Assembly (NCBI GenBank): GCA_019119555.1
Contig: DWWU01000021.1
Location: 1-64,000 of the forward strand
Length of the DNA: 64,000 bases
Source: Candidatus Fusicatenibacter intestinigallinarum
GTDB lineage: Bacteria > Bacillota > Clostridia > Lachnospirales > Lachnospiraceae
Direction of reading: 5' to 3'
Shown piece by piece: positions 43,193-51,929 of the stretch. The notes beneath the pieces were generated by a model, which was not told where the DNA came from, made no database searches, and worked only from the letters and a program-made list of their open reading frames with translations. A program made the position numbers and the translations under genes. Each line of letters begins with the position of its first letter. Position 1 is the first letter of the stretch.

Positions 43193-44407
43193 ATGTTTAA
43201 GATCAATGATAATTACCTGAAACTGCCGGGCAGCTATCTGTTTTCCACGATCGCACAGAAAGTTGCCGCCTACACAGAAGCTCATTCGGAGGCCGATATC
43301 ATCCGGCTCGGCATCGGAGACGTAACTCAGCCTATCGCTCCGGCGATCATCGAGGCCGTCCACAAAGCGGCGGACGAGATGGGAACTCCGGAGGGATTTC
43401 ACGGCTACGCGCCGGATCTGGGATATGAATTCCTGCGCAGCAAAATCGCGAAGGAAGATTTCCAGGCACGGGGCTGTGACATTTCCGCGGACGAGATTTT
43501 CGTATCTGACGGAGCCAAGTGCGACTGCGGAAACATACAGGAAATTTTCAGCCTGGACAACCGCATCGCAGTCTGCGATCCGGTGTATCCGGTTTATGTG
43601 GATTCCAATGTCATGGCGGGCAGAGGCGGCGTCTATGATGCTGCCACAGAGCGCTTTTCCGACATTATCTACATGCCCTGTACAGCGGAAAACAATTTTG
43701 CTCCGGAGCTTCCGGCAGAGACTCCGGATCTGATTTACCTTTGTTTTCCGAATAACCCGACCGGTTCTGTGCTGACGAAAGAGCAGCTGCAGCAGTGGGT
43801 GGATTATGCAAACAAGGTGGGCGCTGTCATTCTCTATGATGCGGCTTATGAAGCCTATATTTCCGAGGACAATATCCCGCATTCCATCTATGAGTGCGAG
43901 GGTGCCAGAACCTGCGCCATCGAGTTCCGTTCCTTTTCCAAAAACGCAGGTTTTACCGGCATGCGTCTGGGCTTTACCGTGGTGCCGAAAGATCTGAAAT
44001 GCGGGGATGTTATGCTGCATACTCTGTGGGCGCGCCGCCACGGCACAAAATACAACGGCGCTCCCTACATTATCCAGAAGGCAGGAGAGGCCGTATATTC
44101 ACCGGAAGGAAAGGCACAGTTAAAGAAACAGGTGGCTTACTACATGCAGAATGCCCATGTGATCTATGACGGTCTGAAATCTGCCGGCTACACCGTTTCC
44201 GGAGGCGTCAATTCCCCGTATATCTGGATGAAGACTCCGGACGGCATGACTTCCTGGGAGTTCTTTGACTATCTGCTGGAACATGCAAACGTTGTGGGAA
44301 CGCCGGGATCCGGCTTTGGCCCGAGCGGGGAAGGATACTTCCGCCTGACAGCGTTCGGCACGTACGAAAATACGGTCAAGGCTGTCGAGCGTATGAAACA
44401 GTTATAA
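43193..44407 (+). CDS. dapL: LL-diaminopimelate aminotransferase
   Basis: A 404-residue PLP enzyme that converts tetrahydrodipicolinate directly to LL-diaminopimelate using glutamate as amino donor, the short route to lysine and cell-wall diaminopimelate. It opens [20 protein letters not shown], characteristic of DapL. It has [10 protein letters not shown], the [12 protein letters not shown] block and [15 protein letters not shown] with the PLP-binding Lys near residue 249. The length is normal. It follows the ANTAR gene by five bases and probably shares the glnA transcript; its use of glutamate links it to GS/GOGAT. Confidence 0.93.
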   Translation: MFKINDNYLKLPGSYLFSTIAQKVAAYTEAHSEADIIRLGIGDVTQPIAPAIIEAVHKAADEMGTPEGFHGYAPDLGYEFLRSKIAKEDFQARGCDISADEIFVSDGAKCDCGNIQEIFSLDNRIAVCDPVYPVYVDSNVMAGRGGVYDAATERFSDIIYMPCTAENNFAPELPAETPDLIYLCFPNNPTGSVLTKEQLQQWVDYANKVGAVILYDAAYEAYISEDNIPHSIYECEGARTCAIEFRSFSKNAGFTGMRLGFTVVPKDLKCGDVMLHTLWARRHGTKYNGAPYIIQKAGEAVYSPEGKAQLKKQVAYYMQNAHVIYDGLKSAGYTVSGGVNSPYIWMKTPDGMTSWEFFDYLLEHANVVGTPGSGFGPSGEGYFRLTAFGTYENTVKAVERMKQL

Positions 44408-44428
44408 GCAGGCGAAACTGCGGAAGCT

Positions 44429-44454
44429 CCGCGCCCGGCATAAGGCGGGCGCGG
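44429..44454. terminator. Hairpin after dapL
   Basis: CCGCGCCCG pairs with CGGGCGCGG over nine GC pairs with an eight-base loop, 21 bases after dapL. There is no T run; its terminator role is probable, not certain. Confidence 0.55.
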
Positions 44455-44483
44455 CAGACCGCGTGTTATGTGTTTGCCCCGGA

Positions 44484-44596
44484 TCCGGACGGACGCAGGA
44501 GAAATGTACGCCCTCACAGCGATGGCGGAGATTCCTCTTTCCTTTCTGTCTTCGCAGCCGTCTGTGTGCGGCGTACATTCCTTCTGCGCCTGTCCG
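44484..44596. repeat. Long imperfect inverted repeat (28-base arms)
   Basis: 44484-44511 and 44569-44596 are inverted copies differing at four positions; both begin or end CCGGAC/GTCCGG and contain AATGTACGCC. The 57 bases between also pair partly (CACAG ... CTGTG). No gene, no T run and no transposase are present. It could be a decayed small mobile palindrome. The rest of the dapL-aspS gap holds the aspS promoter, two palindromes and a T-box. Confidence 0.7.
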
Positions 44597-44618
44597 GCAG
44601 CCCTTCCGTCAGCTGTAT

Positions 44619-44648
44619 GGCGTTTCTGTTCATCCGGCGGAACTGTTA
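44619..44648. repeat. Decayed dispersed palindrome
   Basis: TTTCTGTTCATCCGG with arm CGGAACTGTTAAA, a weak match to the family upstream of the aspS promoter. Confidence 0.4.
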
Positions 44649-44668
44649 AAATTTTTTGAAATTAGGGC

Positions 44669-44697
44669 TTTACAATCTGAAAACAATTTGTTATGAT
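44669..44697 (+). promoter_or_regulatory. Promoter of the aspS2-gatCAB operon
   Basis: TTTACA (44669-44674), a 17-base spacer and TATGAT (44692-44697). Confidence 0.78.
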
Positions 44698-44711
44698 GTA
44701 ACACAATTAAT

Positions 44712-44738
44712 GAAACCGTTCAGCTAACTGAGCGGTTC
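44712..44738. repeat. Dispersed palindrome copy 17
   Basis: GAAACCGTTCAGCTA with arm ACTGAGCGGTTCC. It lies at the 5' end of the transcribed leader, between the promoter and the T-box, as at cstA. Confidence 0.75.
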
Positions 44739-44744
44739 CACAAC

Positions 44745-45028
44745 GAACAGCTGTGAAGGAAACTCTGCAAGTGAAACCTGACAGGAAGCGGATGTCACCG
44801 ACTGAGAGCATCTGCATGGGGGAAGCCTGCAACAGGGAACATTCCGGAGCTGGTCTGTTGAACACGGCGGTCTCAGAGGGCGCCAAGTAGGCAGATCCGT
44901 GAATACGCGTTAAGTATAAAATGAGATGGTGTCAAGGATGACACAATGCGGGTGGTACCGCGGGAATCTTGAATAACTCCCGTCCCGGAGCAGATGATCA
45001 GAATTCTGTTCCGGGGCTTTTTTATATT
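44745..45028 (+). promoter_or_regulatory. T-box leader of aspS2-gatCAB with overlapping Glu/Asn codons
   Basis: The T-box sequence GCGGGTGGTACCGCGGG lies at about 44949-44966. A terminator (CCCGGAGCAG with CTGTTCCGGG, then TTTTTT) follows at about 44984-45026. The specifier region reads GGGAACATTCC, so GAAC (44837-44840) offers GAA (Glu) and AAC (Asn) one base apart. A T-box of this operon in Clostridium acetobutylicum is known to bind both tRNAs through such a pair. Confidence 0.85.
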
Positions 45029-45066
45029 TTAAAAGCTCCGGAACAGGGGAAAAGGAGAGAGTGACT

Positions 45067-46395
45067 ATGGAATTTGTAACAGGTGTAACACAGCGAGACG
45101 AATGGTCCATTGCCGAACTGGCAGGGGCTCCCGAACATTCCCGGGGAAAAATCCGGGGCGCCGTCCACAATATCAGGGACATGGGGGAGATTTCCTTCCT
45201 GATTCTCCGCAGATATGACGGACTGGTACAGTGTGTCTGTGAAGAGAGTAATTCCGGCGTATCTCTGAGAACTCTGAAGGAAGGCGCGACGGTGGAAGCC
45301 GAGGGCGTTTCCCACCGGGAAGCGCGGGCGCCGGGCGGAACGGAGCTTTGCCTTACAGGCCTTCGGATCCTCTCAGAACCTGTGGAGCCGATGCCGCTTC
45401 CGATCAGCAAATGGAAGATGCATACTTCTCTGGAAGCGTTGCTGAACAACCGGCCGATTTCCCTGCGCAACCTGCGGGAGCGGGCGAAATTCCGGATTCA
45501 GGAGACGATCACCCGCTCGTTCCGGGATTTTCTCTACAGCCAGAATTTCACCGAGATCCACACACCGAAAATCGGCGCCCGCGGCGCGGAGGGCGGCGCG
45601 AATATTTTCAAGCTGGATTATTTTCACCATCCGGCAGTGCTGGCCCAGAGCCCGCAGTTTTACAAACAGATGATGGTGGGAGTGTTTGACCGTGTGTTTG
45701 AGACGGGACCGGTATTCCGGGCCGAAAAACACAATACAAAGCGTCACCTGAACGAGTATACCAGTCTTGACTTTGAGATGGGCTATATCGACAGCTTTAC
45801 GGAAATTATGGAGATGGAGACAGGATTTCTCCGGTATATGACGGAAGAGCTGAAGAAGCGCTGCGAAAAGGAACTGAAGATGCTGGAGGTTGACCTTCCG
45901 GATGTGGAGAAAATTCCCTGTGTTCCGTTTACAGAAGCAAAGGAACTTGTCCGTCAGACTTACGGCCGGCCGATCCGCAGCCCTTACGATCTGGAGCCGG
46001 AGGAAGAGGAACTGATCGGAAAGTATTTCAAAGACGCCTGCGGTGCGGATTTTGTTTTTGTCACACATTATCCGTCAAAGAAGCGTCCGTTCTACGCGAT
46101 GGATGATCCGGCGGATCCGAAATACACCCTGAGCTTCGATCTGCTGTTCCGCGGCCTGGAGGTAACCACCGGCGGTCAGAGAATCCACGACTATCCGACG
46201 CTGTCCCGGAAACTGAAAGACCGGGGAATGAGTGAAGAGGGAATGGATCAGTATCTGAGTGCATTCAAACACGGGATGCCGCCCCACGGCGGGTTGGGCA
46301 TCGGCTTGGAGCGTCTGACCATGCAGCTGATCGGAGAAGACAACGTCCGGGAAACCACGCTGTTCCCGAGAGATATGAACCGGCTGGAGCCGTAA
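45067..46395 (+). CDS. aspS: Aspartyl-tRNA synthetase, archaeal-type (non-discriminating, AspRS2)
   Basis: A 442-residue class II synthetase without the GAD insertion of normal bacterial AspRS, hence the short archaeal-like form. It has an OB-fold anticodon domain (about 1-105) and a catalytic core with FTEIHTPKIGARGAEGGANIF (split: motif 1 end and substrate loop), FRAEKHNTKRHLNEYTSLD (motif 2) and GIGLERLTMQL (motif 3). Enzymes of this kind charge tRNA-Asn as well as tRNA-Asp with Asp, which GatCAB then amidates. The next three genes are gatCAB, which supports that role. The ATG at 45067 is nine bases from AAAGGAG; a GTG at 45061 is too close. Confidence 0.9.
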   Translation: MEFVTGVTQRDEWSIAELAGAPEHSRGKIRGAVHNIRDMGEISFLILRRYDGLVQCVCEESNSGVSLRTLKEGATVEAEGVSHREARAPGGTELCLTGLRILSEPVEPMPLPISKWKMHTSLEALLNNRPISLRNLRERAKFRIQETITRSFRDFLYSQNFTEIHTPKIGARGAEGGANIFKLDYFHHPAVLAQSPQFYKQMMVGVFDRVFETGPVFRAEKHNTKRHLNEYTSLDFEMGYIDSFTEIMEMETGFLRYMTEELKKRCEKELKMLEVDLPDVEKIPCVPFTEAKELVRQTYGRPIRSPYDLEPEEEELIGKYFKDACGADFVFVTHYPSKKRPFYAMDDPADPKYTLSFDLLFRGLEVTTGGQRIHDYPTLSRKLKDRGMSEEGMDQYLSAFKHGMPPHGGLGIGLERLTMQLIGEDNVRETTLFPRDMNRLEP

Positions 46396-46437
46396 AGCTC
46401 CCGGGTAAGATAGTAACGGCAGAGGAGGAGAAACAAA

Positions 46438-46731
46438 ATGGCAGAAACCATTACCCTTGAAACCATCGATTATGTCAGTATTCTCGCGAAGCTGAAACTG
46501 ACTCCCGAAGAAACGGAAGGCGCCCGCAGCGATATGCAGAAAATGCTGGATTATGTGGAAAAACTGAACGAGTTGGACACGGACGGCGTTGAGCCGATGA
46601 CCCATCTGTTCCCTTACGACAATGTGTTCCGGGAAGATATCGTCACAAACGGGGATGCGCGGGAGGAAATGCTCGCCAACGCCCCGAAGACAAAAGATGG
46701 CCAGTATCTTGTGCCGAAGACCATAGAGTAG
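46438..46731 (+). CDS. gatC: Asp/Glu-tRNA amidotransferase subunit GatC
   Basis: A 97-residue stabilising subunit of GatCAB that wraps around GatA and GatB. It shows the usual TIDYVSILAKLKLTPEE helix near the start, MQKMLDYVEKLNELDTDGVEPMTH in the middle (split by the family's hinge), and the VFREDIVTNGDAREEML segment. A strong AGAGGAGG site precedes the ATG. It sits between aspS2 and gatA in one operon, so all four products should be made together under the T-box. Confidence 0.95.
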   Translation: MAETITLETIDYVSILAKLKLTPEETEGARSDMQKMLDYVEKLNELDTDGVEPMTHLFPYDNVFREDIVTNGDAREEMLANAPKTKDGQYLVPKTIE

Positions 46732-46744
46732 GAGGGAAGAGAGG

Positions 46745-48211
46745 ATGACACAGAAAACCAGAACAGCTCTTGCGCTGGCCGGAGAGATCCGGAAAGGAAA
46801 ATGCTCCGTTCGTGAGACTGTGCAGGAGACGCTGAAAAAAATCCGGACCCTGGACGGGGATGTGGGAGCCTTTCTCGCAGTCGCTCCGGAGGAGGAACTC
46901 CTTGCAAAGGCGGACAGTATTCAGAAACGGATTGACAGCGGCTCTCTGACAGGACCGCTGGCCGGAGTGCCTGTGGCGGTCAAGGATAACATCTGTACGA
47001 AAGGGCTTGCGACTACCTGCGCATCAAGAATTCTTGAAAATTTTATTCCCCCTTACAGCGCTGATGCAGTGGAACGTCTGGAAGCCGCCGGCGCCCTGGT
47101 AATCGGAAAGACAAACATGGATGAATTTGCAATGGGAAGCACCACGGAGACATCCGCATTCAAAGTAACCCGTAATCCCAGAAATCCGGAGCATGTTCCC
47201 GGCGGTTCCTCCGGCGGCTCCTGCGCCGCTGTGGCTGCCGGGGAGGTGCTTCTGGCTCTGGGAAGCGATACCGGCGGCTCCATCCGGCAGCCCAGCGCCT
47301 TCTGCGGCGTGACCGGCCTCAAACCCACCTACGGGACCGTTTCCCGTTATGGCCTGATTGCCTATGCGTCCTCTCTGGACCAGATCGGACCGGTGGCAGG
47401 AAACGTCTCAGACTGTGCCGCGCTGTTGGAAATTATCGCCGGTCATGATCCGAAGGATGCCACCTCTCTGCAGCGGCGGGACTGCGAGTTTACCGCCGCC
47501 TGTGTGGCGGACATACGGGGAATGAAAATCGGAATTCCGGAGGCATATCTCCAGGAGGGGCTGGATCCGGAGGTCCGGCAGGCGATTCTCCGGGCGGCCG
47601 AAACCTTCCGCAGTCTCGGGGCGGAGGTTGAGACGTTTGAGCTTCCGCTGACCGAATACGCGATTCCTGCCTACTATCTGATCGCTTCAGCGGAGGCAAG
47701 TTCGAACCTGGCGCGCTTTGACGGCGTCAAGTATGGTTACCGTTCCCCTGAAGGCGAGGGACTGCATGAGATGTATAAGCGAAGCCGTTCCGAGGGCTTC
47801 GGGCCTGAGGTAAAGCGCAGGATCATGCTGGGAAGCTTTGTGCTCAGCGCCGGTTATTATGACGCGTATTACCTGAAAGCGCTGCGGACAAGAGCCCTGA
47901 TCCGTGAAAGCTATACCCAGGCGTTCCGGACTTACGACCTTCTTCTGGCGCCGGCCTATCCGACCACTGCGCCGAAACTTGGCGTTTCCCTGGACGATCC
48001 GCTGAAAATGTATCTGGGCGATATTCACACGGTTTCCGTCAATCTGGCAGGCCTTCCGGCCATCAGCATTCCCTGCGGCGCCGATTCCCGGGGACTTCCC
48101 ATCGGCATGCAGCTGATCGGAGATGCTTTTATGGAGAAAAAGATCCTCCGCGCCGCGTTTACCTATGAACAGGCGGCGGGAACGGAAGCAGCGGAAAAGA
48201 AGGAGGCCTGA
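46745..48211 (+). CDS. gatA: Asp/Glu-tRNA amidotransferase subunit GatA
   Basis: A 488-residue amidase-signature subunit that frees ammonia from glutamine for GatB. The catalytic triad is visible: Lys80 (GVPVAVKDNICTKG), cis-Ser155 (PGGSSGGSCAAV) and Ser179 (GSDTGGSIRQPSAF), with the spacing known from other GatA proteins. Length is normal. It starts 14 bases after gatC with AGGAGGGAAGAGG upstream and precedes gatB by six bases. Confidence 0.96.
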   Translation: MTQKTRTALALAGEIRKGKCSVRETVQETLKKIRTLDGDVGAFLAVAPEEELLAKADSIQKRIDSGSLTGPLAGVPVAVKDNICTKGLATTCASRILENFIPPYSADAVERLEAAGALVIGKTNMDEFAMGSTTETSAFKVTRNPRNPEHVPGGSSGGSCAAVAAGEVLLALGSDTGGSIRQPSAFCGVTGLKPTYGTVSRYGLIAYASSLDQIGPVAGNVSDCAALLEIIAGHDPKDATSLQRRDCEFTAACVADIRGMKIGIPEAYLQEGLDPEVRQAILRAAETFRSLGAEVETFELPLTEYAIPAYYLIASAEASSNLARFDGVKYGYRSPEGEGLHEMYKRSRSEGFGPEVKRRIMLGSFVLSAGYYDAYYLKALRTRALIRESYTQAFRTYDLLLAPAYPTTAPKLGVSLDDPLKMYLGDIHTVSVNLAGLPAISIPCGADSRGLPIGMQLIGDAFMEKKILRAAFTYEQAAGTEAAEKKEA

Positions 48212-48216
48212 CTAGC

Positions 48217-49647
48217 ATGAAAAAACAATACGAAACAGTGATCGGACTGGAAGTCCATGTAGAACTGGCGACAAAGACGAAAATTTTCTGCTCCTGCCCG
48301 ACGGCGTTCGGCGGCGCTCCCAATACCCATACCTGCCCGGTTTGCACTGGAATGCCAGGCGCCCTTCCTGTTCTCAACCGTCAGGTGGTGGAGGATGCGC
48401 TGGCTGTGGGGCTGGCTGCCAACTGCGGAATCAACCAGTACTGCCGTTTCGACCGGAAAAATTATTTTTATCCGGACAATCCTCAGAACTATCAGATCTC
48501 TCAGCTTTATCTGCCCATCTGCCACGACGGCTATGTAGAGATCGAAACCTCCAACGGCCCGAAAAAAATCCGGATTCATGAGATTCATATGGAGGAAGAC
48601 GCCGGAAAACTGATCCATGACGAGTGGGAAGACAGCTCCCTGGTGGATTTTAACCGAAGCGGCGTGCCCTTGCTGGAGATTGTCTCCGAACCGGATATGC
48701 GGTCCGCCGACGAGGTGATCGCCTATCTGGAGAAACTGCGCCGGATGATCCAGTATCTGGGCGCTTCCGACTGTAAACTGCAGGAGGGTTCCATGCGGGC
48801 GGATGTAAACCTGTCGATCCGGGAGGTCGGACAGACCGGATTCGGAACCCGCACAGAGATGAAAAACCTGAACTCTTTCAAAGCCATCCGCCGTGCGATC
48901 GAAAATGAGCAGGAGCGTCAGGCGGAGCTTCTGGAGGCCGGAAAACCGGTGATTCAGGAAACGCGCCGCTGGGACGACAACAAAGAGGCTTCCTATGCGA
49001 TGCGCTCCAAAGAGGACGCAAAGGATTACCGGTACTTTCCGGACCCGGATCTTCCCCCGGTGCTGATCTCCGACGAATGGATCGAACGGGTCAGAAGACG
49101 TCTTCCGGAGTTCCAGGAAGAGAAAGCAGAACGGTATGTCCGCGAGTATCAGCTGTCCGAATATGACGCTGGCCTTCTGACGGAATCCAGGAATATTGCC
49201 CGCCTGTTCGAGGAGACTGCTTCCATTTGCGGAAAACCGAAGAAAGCGGCCAACTGGCTGATTGGCGAGACACTGCGCCTGCTGCGGGAGAAAAACATGG
49301 ATCCGGAGGATCTGGATTTTTCCCCGGAACATCTGGCTGCGCTGATCGATCTTGCCGACAGCGGCGCCGTCAACAATCAGGTGGCAAAAAAGGTGTTTGA
49401 AAGAATCTTTGAAGAAGATGCCGATCCGGTGGCTTATGTGGAAGAGCACGGGCTGAAAACCGTCAATGACGCCGGCGCGCTGGAGGCAGCTGCCCGAAAA
49501 GTTCTCGAAGAAAACGCGGATGCCGCCGAGCAGTACAGACAGGGAAAAGAGAAGATTCTTGGCTTTCTGATCGGTCAGCTGATGCGCGAGACAAAAGGCC
49601 AGGCCAATCCTTCGCTTGCCGGCGAGATTCTGAAAAAACTCCTTTGA
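48217..49647 (+). CDS. gatB: Asp/Glu-tRNA amidotransferase subunit GatB
   Basis: A 476-residue subunit that binds mischarged Asp-tRNA-Asn or Glu-tRNA-Gln, activates the side chain with ATP and amidates it. It opens with YETVIGLEVHVELAT and has the zinc-site cysteines CSCP and CPVC of the cradle domain, NRSGVPLLEIVSEPD, and the C-terminal helical YqeY-like tail (about 330-476). It is the last gene of the operon; the leader senses the product pair Asn/Glu tRNA. Confidence 0.96.
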   Translation: MKKQYETVIGLEVHVELATKTKIFCSCPTAFGGAPNTHTCPVCTGMPGALPVLNRQVVEDALAVGLAANCGINQYCRFDRKNYFYPDNPQNYQISQLYLPICHDGYVEIETSNGPKKIRIHEIHMEEDAGKLIHDEWEDSSLVDFNRSGVPLLEIVSEPDMRSADEVIAYLEKLRRMIQYLGASDCKLQEGSMRADVNLSIREVGQTGFGTRTEMKNLNSFKAIRRAIENEQERQAELLEAGKPVIQETRRWDDNKEASYAMRSKEDAKDYRYFPDPDLPPVLISDEWIERVRRRLPEFQEEKAERYVREYQLSEYDAGLLTESRNIARLFEETASICGKPKKAANWLIGETLRLLREKNMDPEDLDFSPEHLAALIDLADSGAVNNQVAKKVFERIFEEDADPVAYVEEHGLKTVNDAGALEAAARKVLEENADAAEQYRQGKEKILGFLIGQLMRETKGQANPSLAGEILKKLL

Positions 49648-49714
49648 TTCTGTCCCCTCCATGTATATTTTTTCTTCTGATGGAAATCATAAGGAAGAAA
49701 AGGAGGTACTGACT

Positions 49715-49924
49715 ATGAGAGGACTGGATTACACAGCGCTTACCATTGTGATTATTGGCGCTGTCAACTGGGGACTGATCGGCTTCTTCCGCTTTGATCT
49801 GGTAGCTTTTATTTTCGGAAATATGAGCTGGATCAGCCGTATCGTGTATGGACTCGTAGGAATCTGCGGCCTTTATATGCTATCCGTGTACGGCCGTATT
49901 TCAGACCGTTCGGCAAACAGCTGA
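49715..49924 (+). CDS. DUF378 family small membrane protein
   Basis: A 69-residue protein with two transmembrane helices (about 6-27 and 42-60) of the DUF378 family, function unknown. The family motif is the first helix with ALTIVIIGAVNWGLIGFF and the RIVYGLVGICGLY start of the second helix. The ATG at 49715 has a perfect AAAGGAGGT site; the frame upstream is not coding. It follows gatB by 67 bases without a visible terminator and ends in front of a palindrome and a long hairpin. Confidence 0.88.
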   Translation: MRGLDYTALTIVIIGAVNWGLIGFFRFDLVAFIFGNMSWISRIVYGLVGICGLYMLSVYGRISDRSANS

Positions 49925-49939
49925 CTGTAAAAAAGAAGT

Positions 49940-49967
49940 GTTGCAGTTCAACGGACGGAACTGCTGC
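49940..49967. repeat. Diverged dispersed palindrome copy 18
   Basis: GTTGCAGTTCAACGG with arm ACGGAACTGCTGC, 15 bases after the DUF378 gene. Confidence 0.7.
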
Positions 49968-49980
49968 AAAAAGAACGACA

Positions 49981-50060
49981 AAATTCCCCGGATGGTTCCG
50001 GCAAACCCTGCGGTATGCACCTGGCTACCGCAGCGCTGCCGGGAACTGTCCGGGGAATTT
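49981..50060. terminator. Bidirectional terminator, multi-stem hairpin
   Basis: AAATTCCCCGGA pairs with TCCGGGGAATTT (12 bases, ending in TTTTT). Inner stems TTCCGGC/GCCGGGAA and CTGCGGT/ACCGCAG extend it. It separates the DUF378 gene from the convergent DUF47 gene. Confidence 0.82.
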
Positions 50061-50073
50061 TTATGAGCATGAA

Positions 50074-50700
50074 TCAGGAGTTTTTCATTACAATGCTGGA
50101 CACCGTGTCCGCCGTGTGTTCGCAGGCGTCCGCGCACCGTTCCAGGTACTCGTAGATTTCCCGCCATGCGATGATCTGCTGCGGATGATCCTTGCATTCA
50201 TCGTGAAGCCGGTACATATTGTTGATAAACATCTGATCGGCTTCTTCCTCCAGCGTATTGATTCGAATTACGATTTCCTTCAGAGCTTTGGAATGACGGA
50301 AATCGGCCAGTTCCCTGAGAAGATTACAGGTTTCGTTGCAGCAGCGGATAACAACATCCAGAGTCTTCAGCGCCTCCGGACGGATCGTCTGAATATGATT
50401 GATATAAATACGAATCAGAACTTCTTCAATTTTATCAGTAATCTCATCAATATTCTGACTGAGCGTCAGAATATCTTCCCGGTCGATGGGGGTTATAAAC
50501 GCTTTCGCCAGACGGTCTGTGAGCATATGCTTCTTGTCATCCGCCTGGTGTTCGATTGCGTGAATCTCCTGAAGTTTTCCGGCAATCTGCTCCGGATGAA
50601 AATCTTCCAGGGTAGTTTTCAGAAGATCCGCAGCACGGCAGGCTTCTTCCGCACAAGAGATGAAATTATCGTAATAAAAGGTATCCTGTTTTTTTGACAT
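50074..50700 (-). CDS. DUF47 family protein (PhoU-like Pit accessory)
   Basis: A 208-residue all-helical protein of the DUF47/PhoU-like family, usually encoded with Pit phosphate transporters and thought to gate or regulate them. It has the repeated PhoU-type pattern seen in HAIEHQADDKKHMLTDRL and FITPIDREDILTLSQNIDEI, and later NTLEEEADQMF. No membrane helix is present, so it acts on the cytoplasmic side. It lies downstream of the transporter gene, in the same direction, with a 176-base gap. Confidence 0.9.
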   Translation of the reverse strand: MSKKQDTFYYDNFISCAEEACRAADLLKTTLEDFHPEQIAGKLQEIHAIEHQADDKKHMLTDRLAKAFITPIDREDILTLSQNIDEITDKIEEVLIRIYINHIQTIRPEALKTLDVVIRCCNETCNLLRELADFRHSKALKEIVIRINTLEEEADQMFINNMYRLHDECKDHPQQIIAWREIYEYLERCADACEHTADTVSSIVMKNS

Positions 50701-50737
50701 ATTTTTCTCCTTCCTGACGCACTCCCTGTGTCATCAA

Positions 50738-50786
50738 GGCTGATATGGAAGTTTTTGCGTCTCCCCGGCTGATATGGAAAGTTTTT
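50738..50786. repeat. Short direct repeat between pit and the DUF47 gene
   Basis: GGCTGATATGGAAGTTTTT (50738-50756) recurs as GGCTGATATGGAAAGTTTTT (50767-50786), 29 bases apart, in the gap upstream of the DUF47 start. It may be a local duplication or a pair of protein-binding sites. Confidence 0.6.
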
Positions 50787-50876
50787 CCAAATGCCTTTTC
50801 TTTTTTATGACTTATCTGCACTATGCAAGAAATGTCTTCGGTAAATCTCCTGCTGGTTTTGAAAAAATAATTTTAC

Positions 50877-51929
50877 TCAGAACAAGAGCATGAACAGTTT
50901 TGCCATGACGAAGCTGATCAGGCCACAACCCGGAAATGTGAAAATCCAGGTCAGCATCATATCCTTTACCACACTAAAATTGATCGCAGACAGCCGTCTG
51001 ACTGCGCCGACGCCCATGATCGCGCTGGTCTTTGTGTGGGTTGTGGATACCGGAATACCGAACAGGCTGGAAAGCAGAAGACAGAAAGCTCCGGCAAGAT
51101 CCGCCGAAAATCCCTGATACCGTTCCAGTTTTACCATGTCCATGCCCACCGATTTGATGATTTTTTCACCGCCGACACTGGTTCCAAGCGCCATCACGAC
51201 GCTGCACAGAAGCATCAGCCATACGGGAATCTCGACACCGGCCACACCATTCTGCCCGTTGGCGAAAGCGAGACCAAGGAATAGTACTCCGATAAATTTC
51301 TGCCCGTCCTGCGCACCATGCATAAAGCTCATCGCCGCTGCGCCGACGATCTGAGCACCGGCAAAGAAGCGGTTGGTTCTTCCCCGGTCCATGTGGTAAC
51401 AGATCAGTGTCAGTACTTTACAGATCAGCCAGCCGCTGACAAAGCCGAGAATCAGACTCAGCACCAGGCCGTAGAGAACCTTCACCCATTCCCCGAAATT
51501 GATGCCGCCGATGCCCTGCTGAATCGCGATTGCAGCGCCGGAGAGACCGGCGATCAGGCTGTGGCTCTCACTGGTGGGGATGCCAAAGAAAGATGCGGTC
51601 ACACTGTAGACCACAATGGACAGCAAAGAAGCACAGAGAGCGATCAGCGCGTTACCTGAATCATTGCCGAAATCTACCATATTGCTGATTGTGGAAGCGA
51701 CAGAGCTGTTGATCTGTGTCATTACAAATACTCCGAGAAAATTGAAAGCCGCGCTCATCCATATTGCAGTGCGGACATTGAGGCAGCGGGTGGTTACGCA
51801 GGTAGCAATTGCATTGGGAGCGTCTGTCCACCCATTGACAAAGATGACTCCAAGAGTCAGAAGAATTGTGATCGCCAGTACCGGACTGGAGATCATTGCC
51901 TGCCAGAAGTACGAAAAAGAAATATCCAT
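50877..51929 (-). CDS. pit: Inorganic phosphate transporter, Pit family
   Basis: A 350-residue membrane transporter of the PiT family, which imports phosphate as a metal-phosphate with a cation. Two copies of the family signature are seen: GWTDAPNAIATCVTTR near residue 33 and the related MHGAQDGQKFIGVL near 214. About ten hydrophobic helices are visible. AAAAGGAG precedes the ATG. With the DUF47 protein it forms the common low-affinity phosphate uptake pair. Confidence 0.93.
   Translation of the reverse strand: MDISFSYFWQAMISSPVLAITILLTLGVIFVNGWTDAPNAIATCVTTRCLNVRTAIWMSAAFNFLGVFVMTQINSSVASTISNMVDFGNDSGNALIALCASLLSIVVYSVTASFFGIPTSESHSLIAGLSGAAIAIQQGIGGINFGEWVKVLYGLVLSLILGFVSGWLICKVLTLICYHMDRGRTNRFFAGAQIVGAAAMSFMHGAQDGQKFIGVLFLGLAFANGQNGVAGVEIPVWLMLLCSVVMALGTSVGGEKIIKSVGMDMVKLERYQGFSADLAGAFCLLLSSLFGIPVSTTHTKTSAIMGVGAVRRLSAINFSVVKDMMLTWIFTFPGCGLISFVMAKLFMLLF

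Noticed and set aside
48163-49662. 499-codon minus-strand frame opposite gatB
   Set aside because: It is antisense to gatB over its whole length and shows no family motif.
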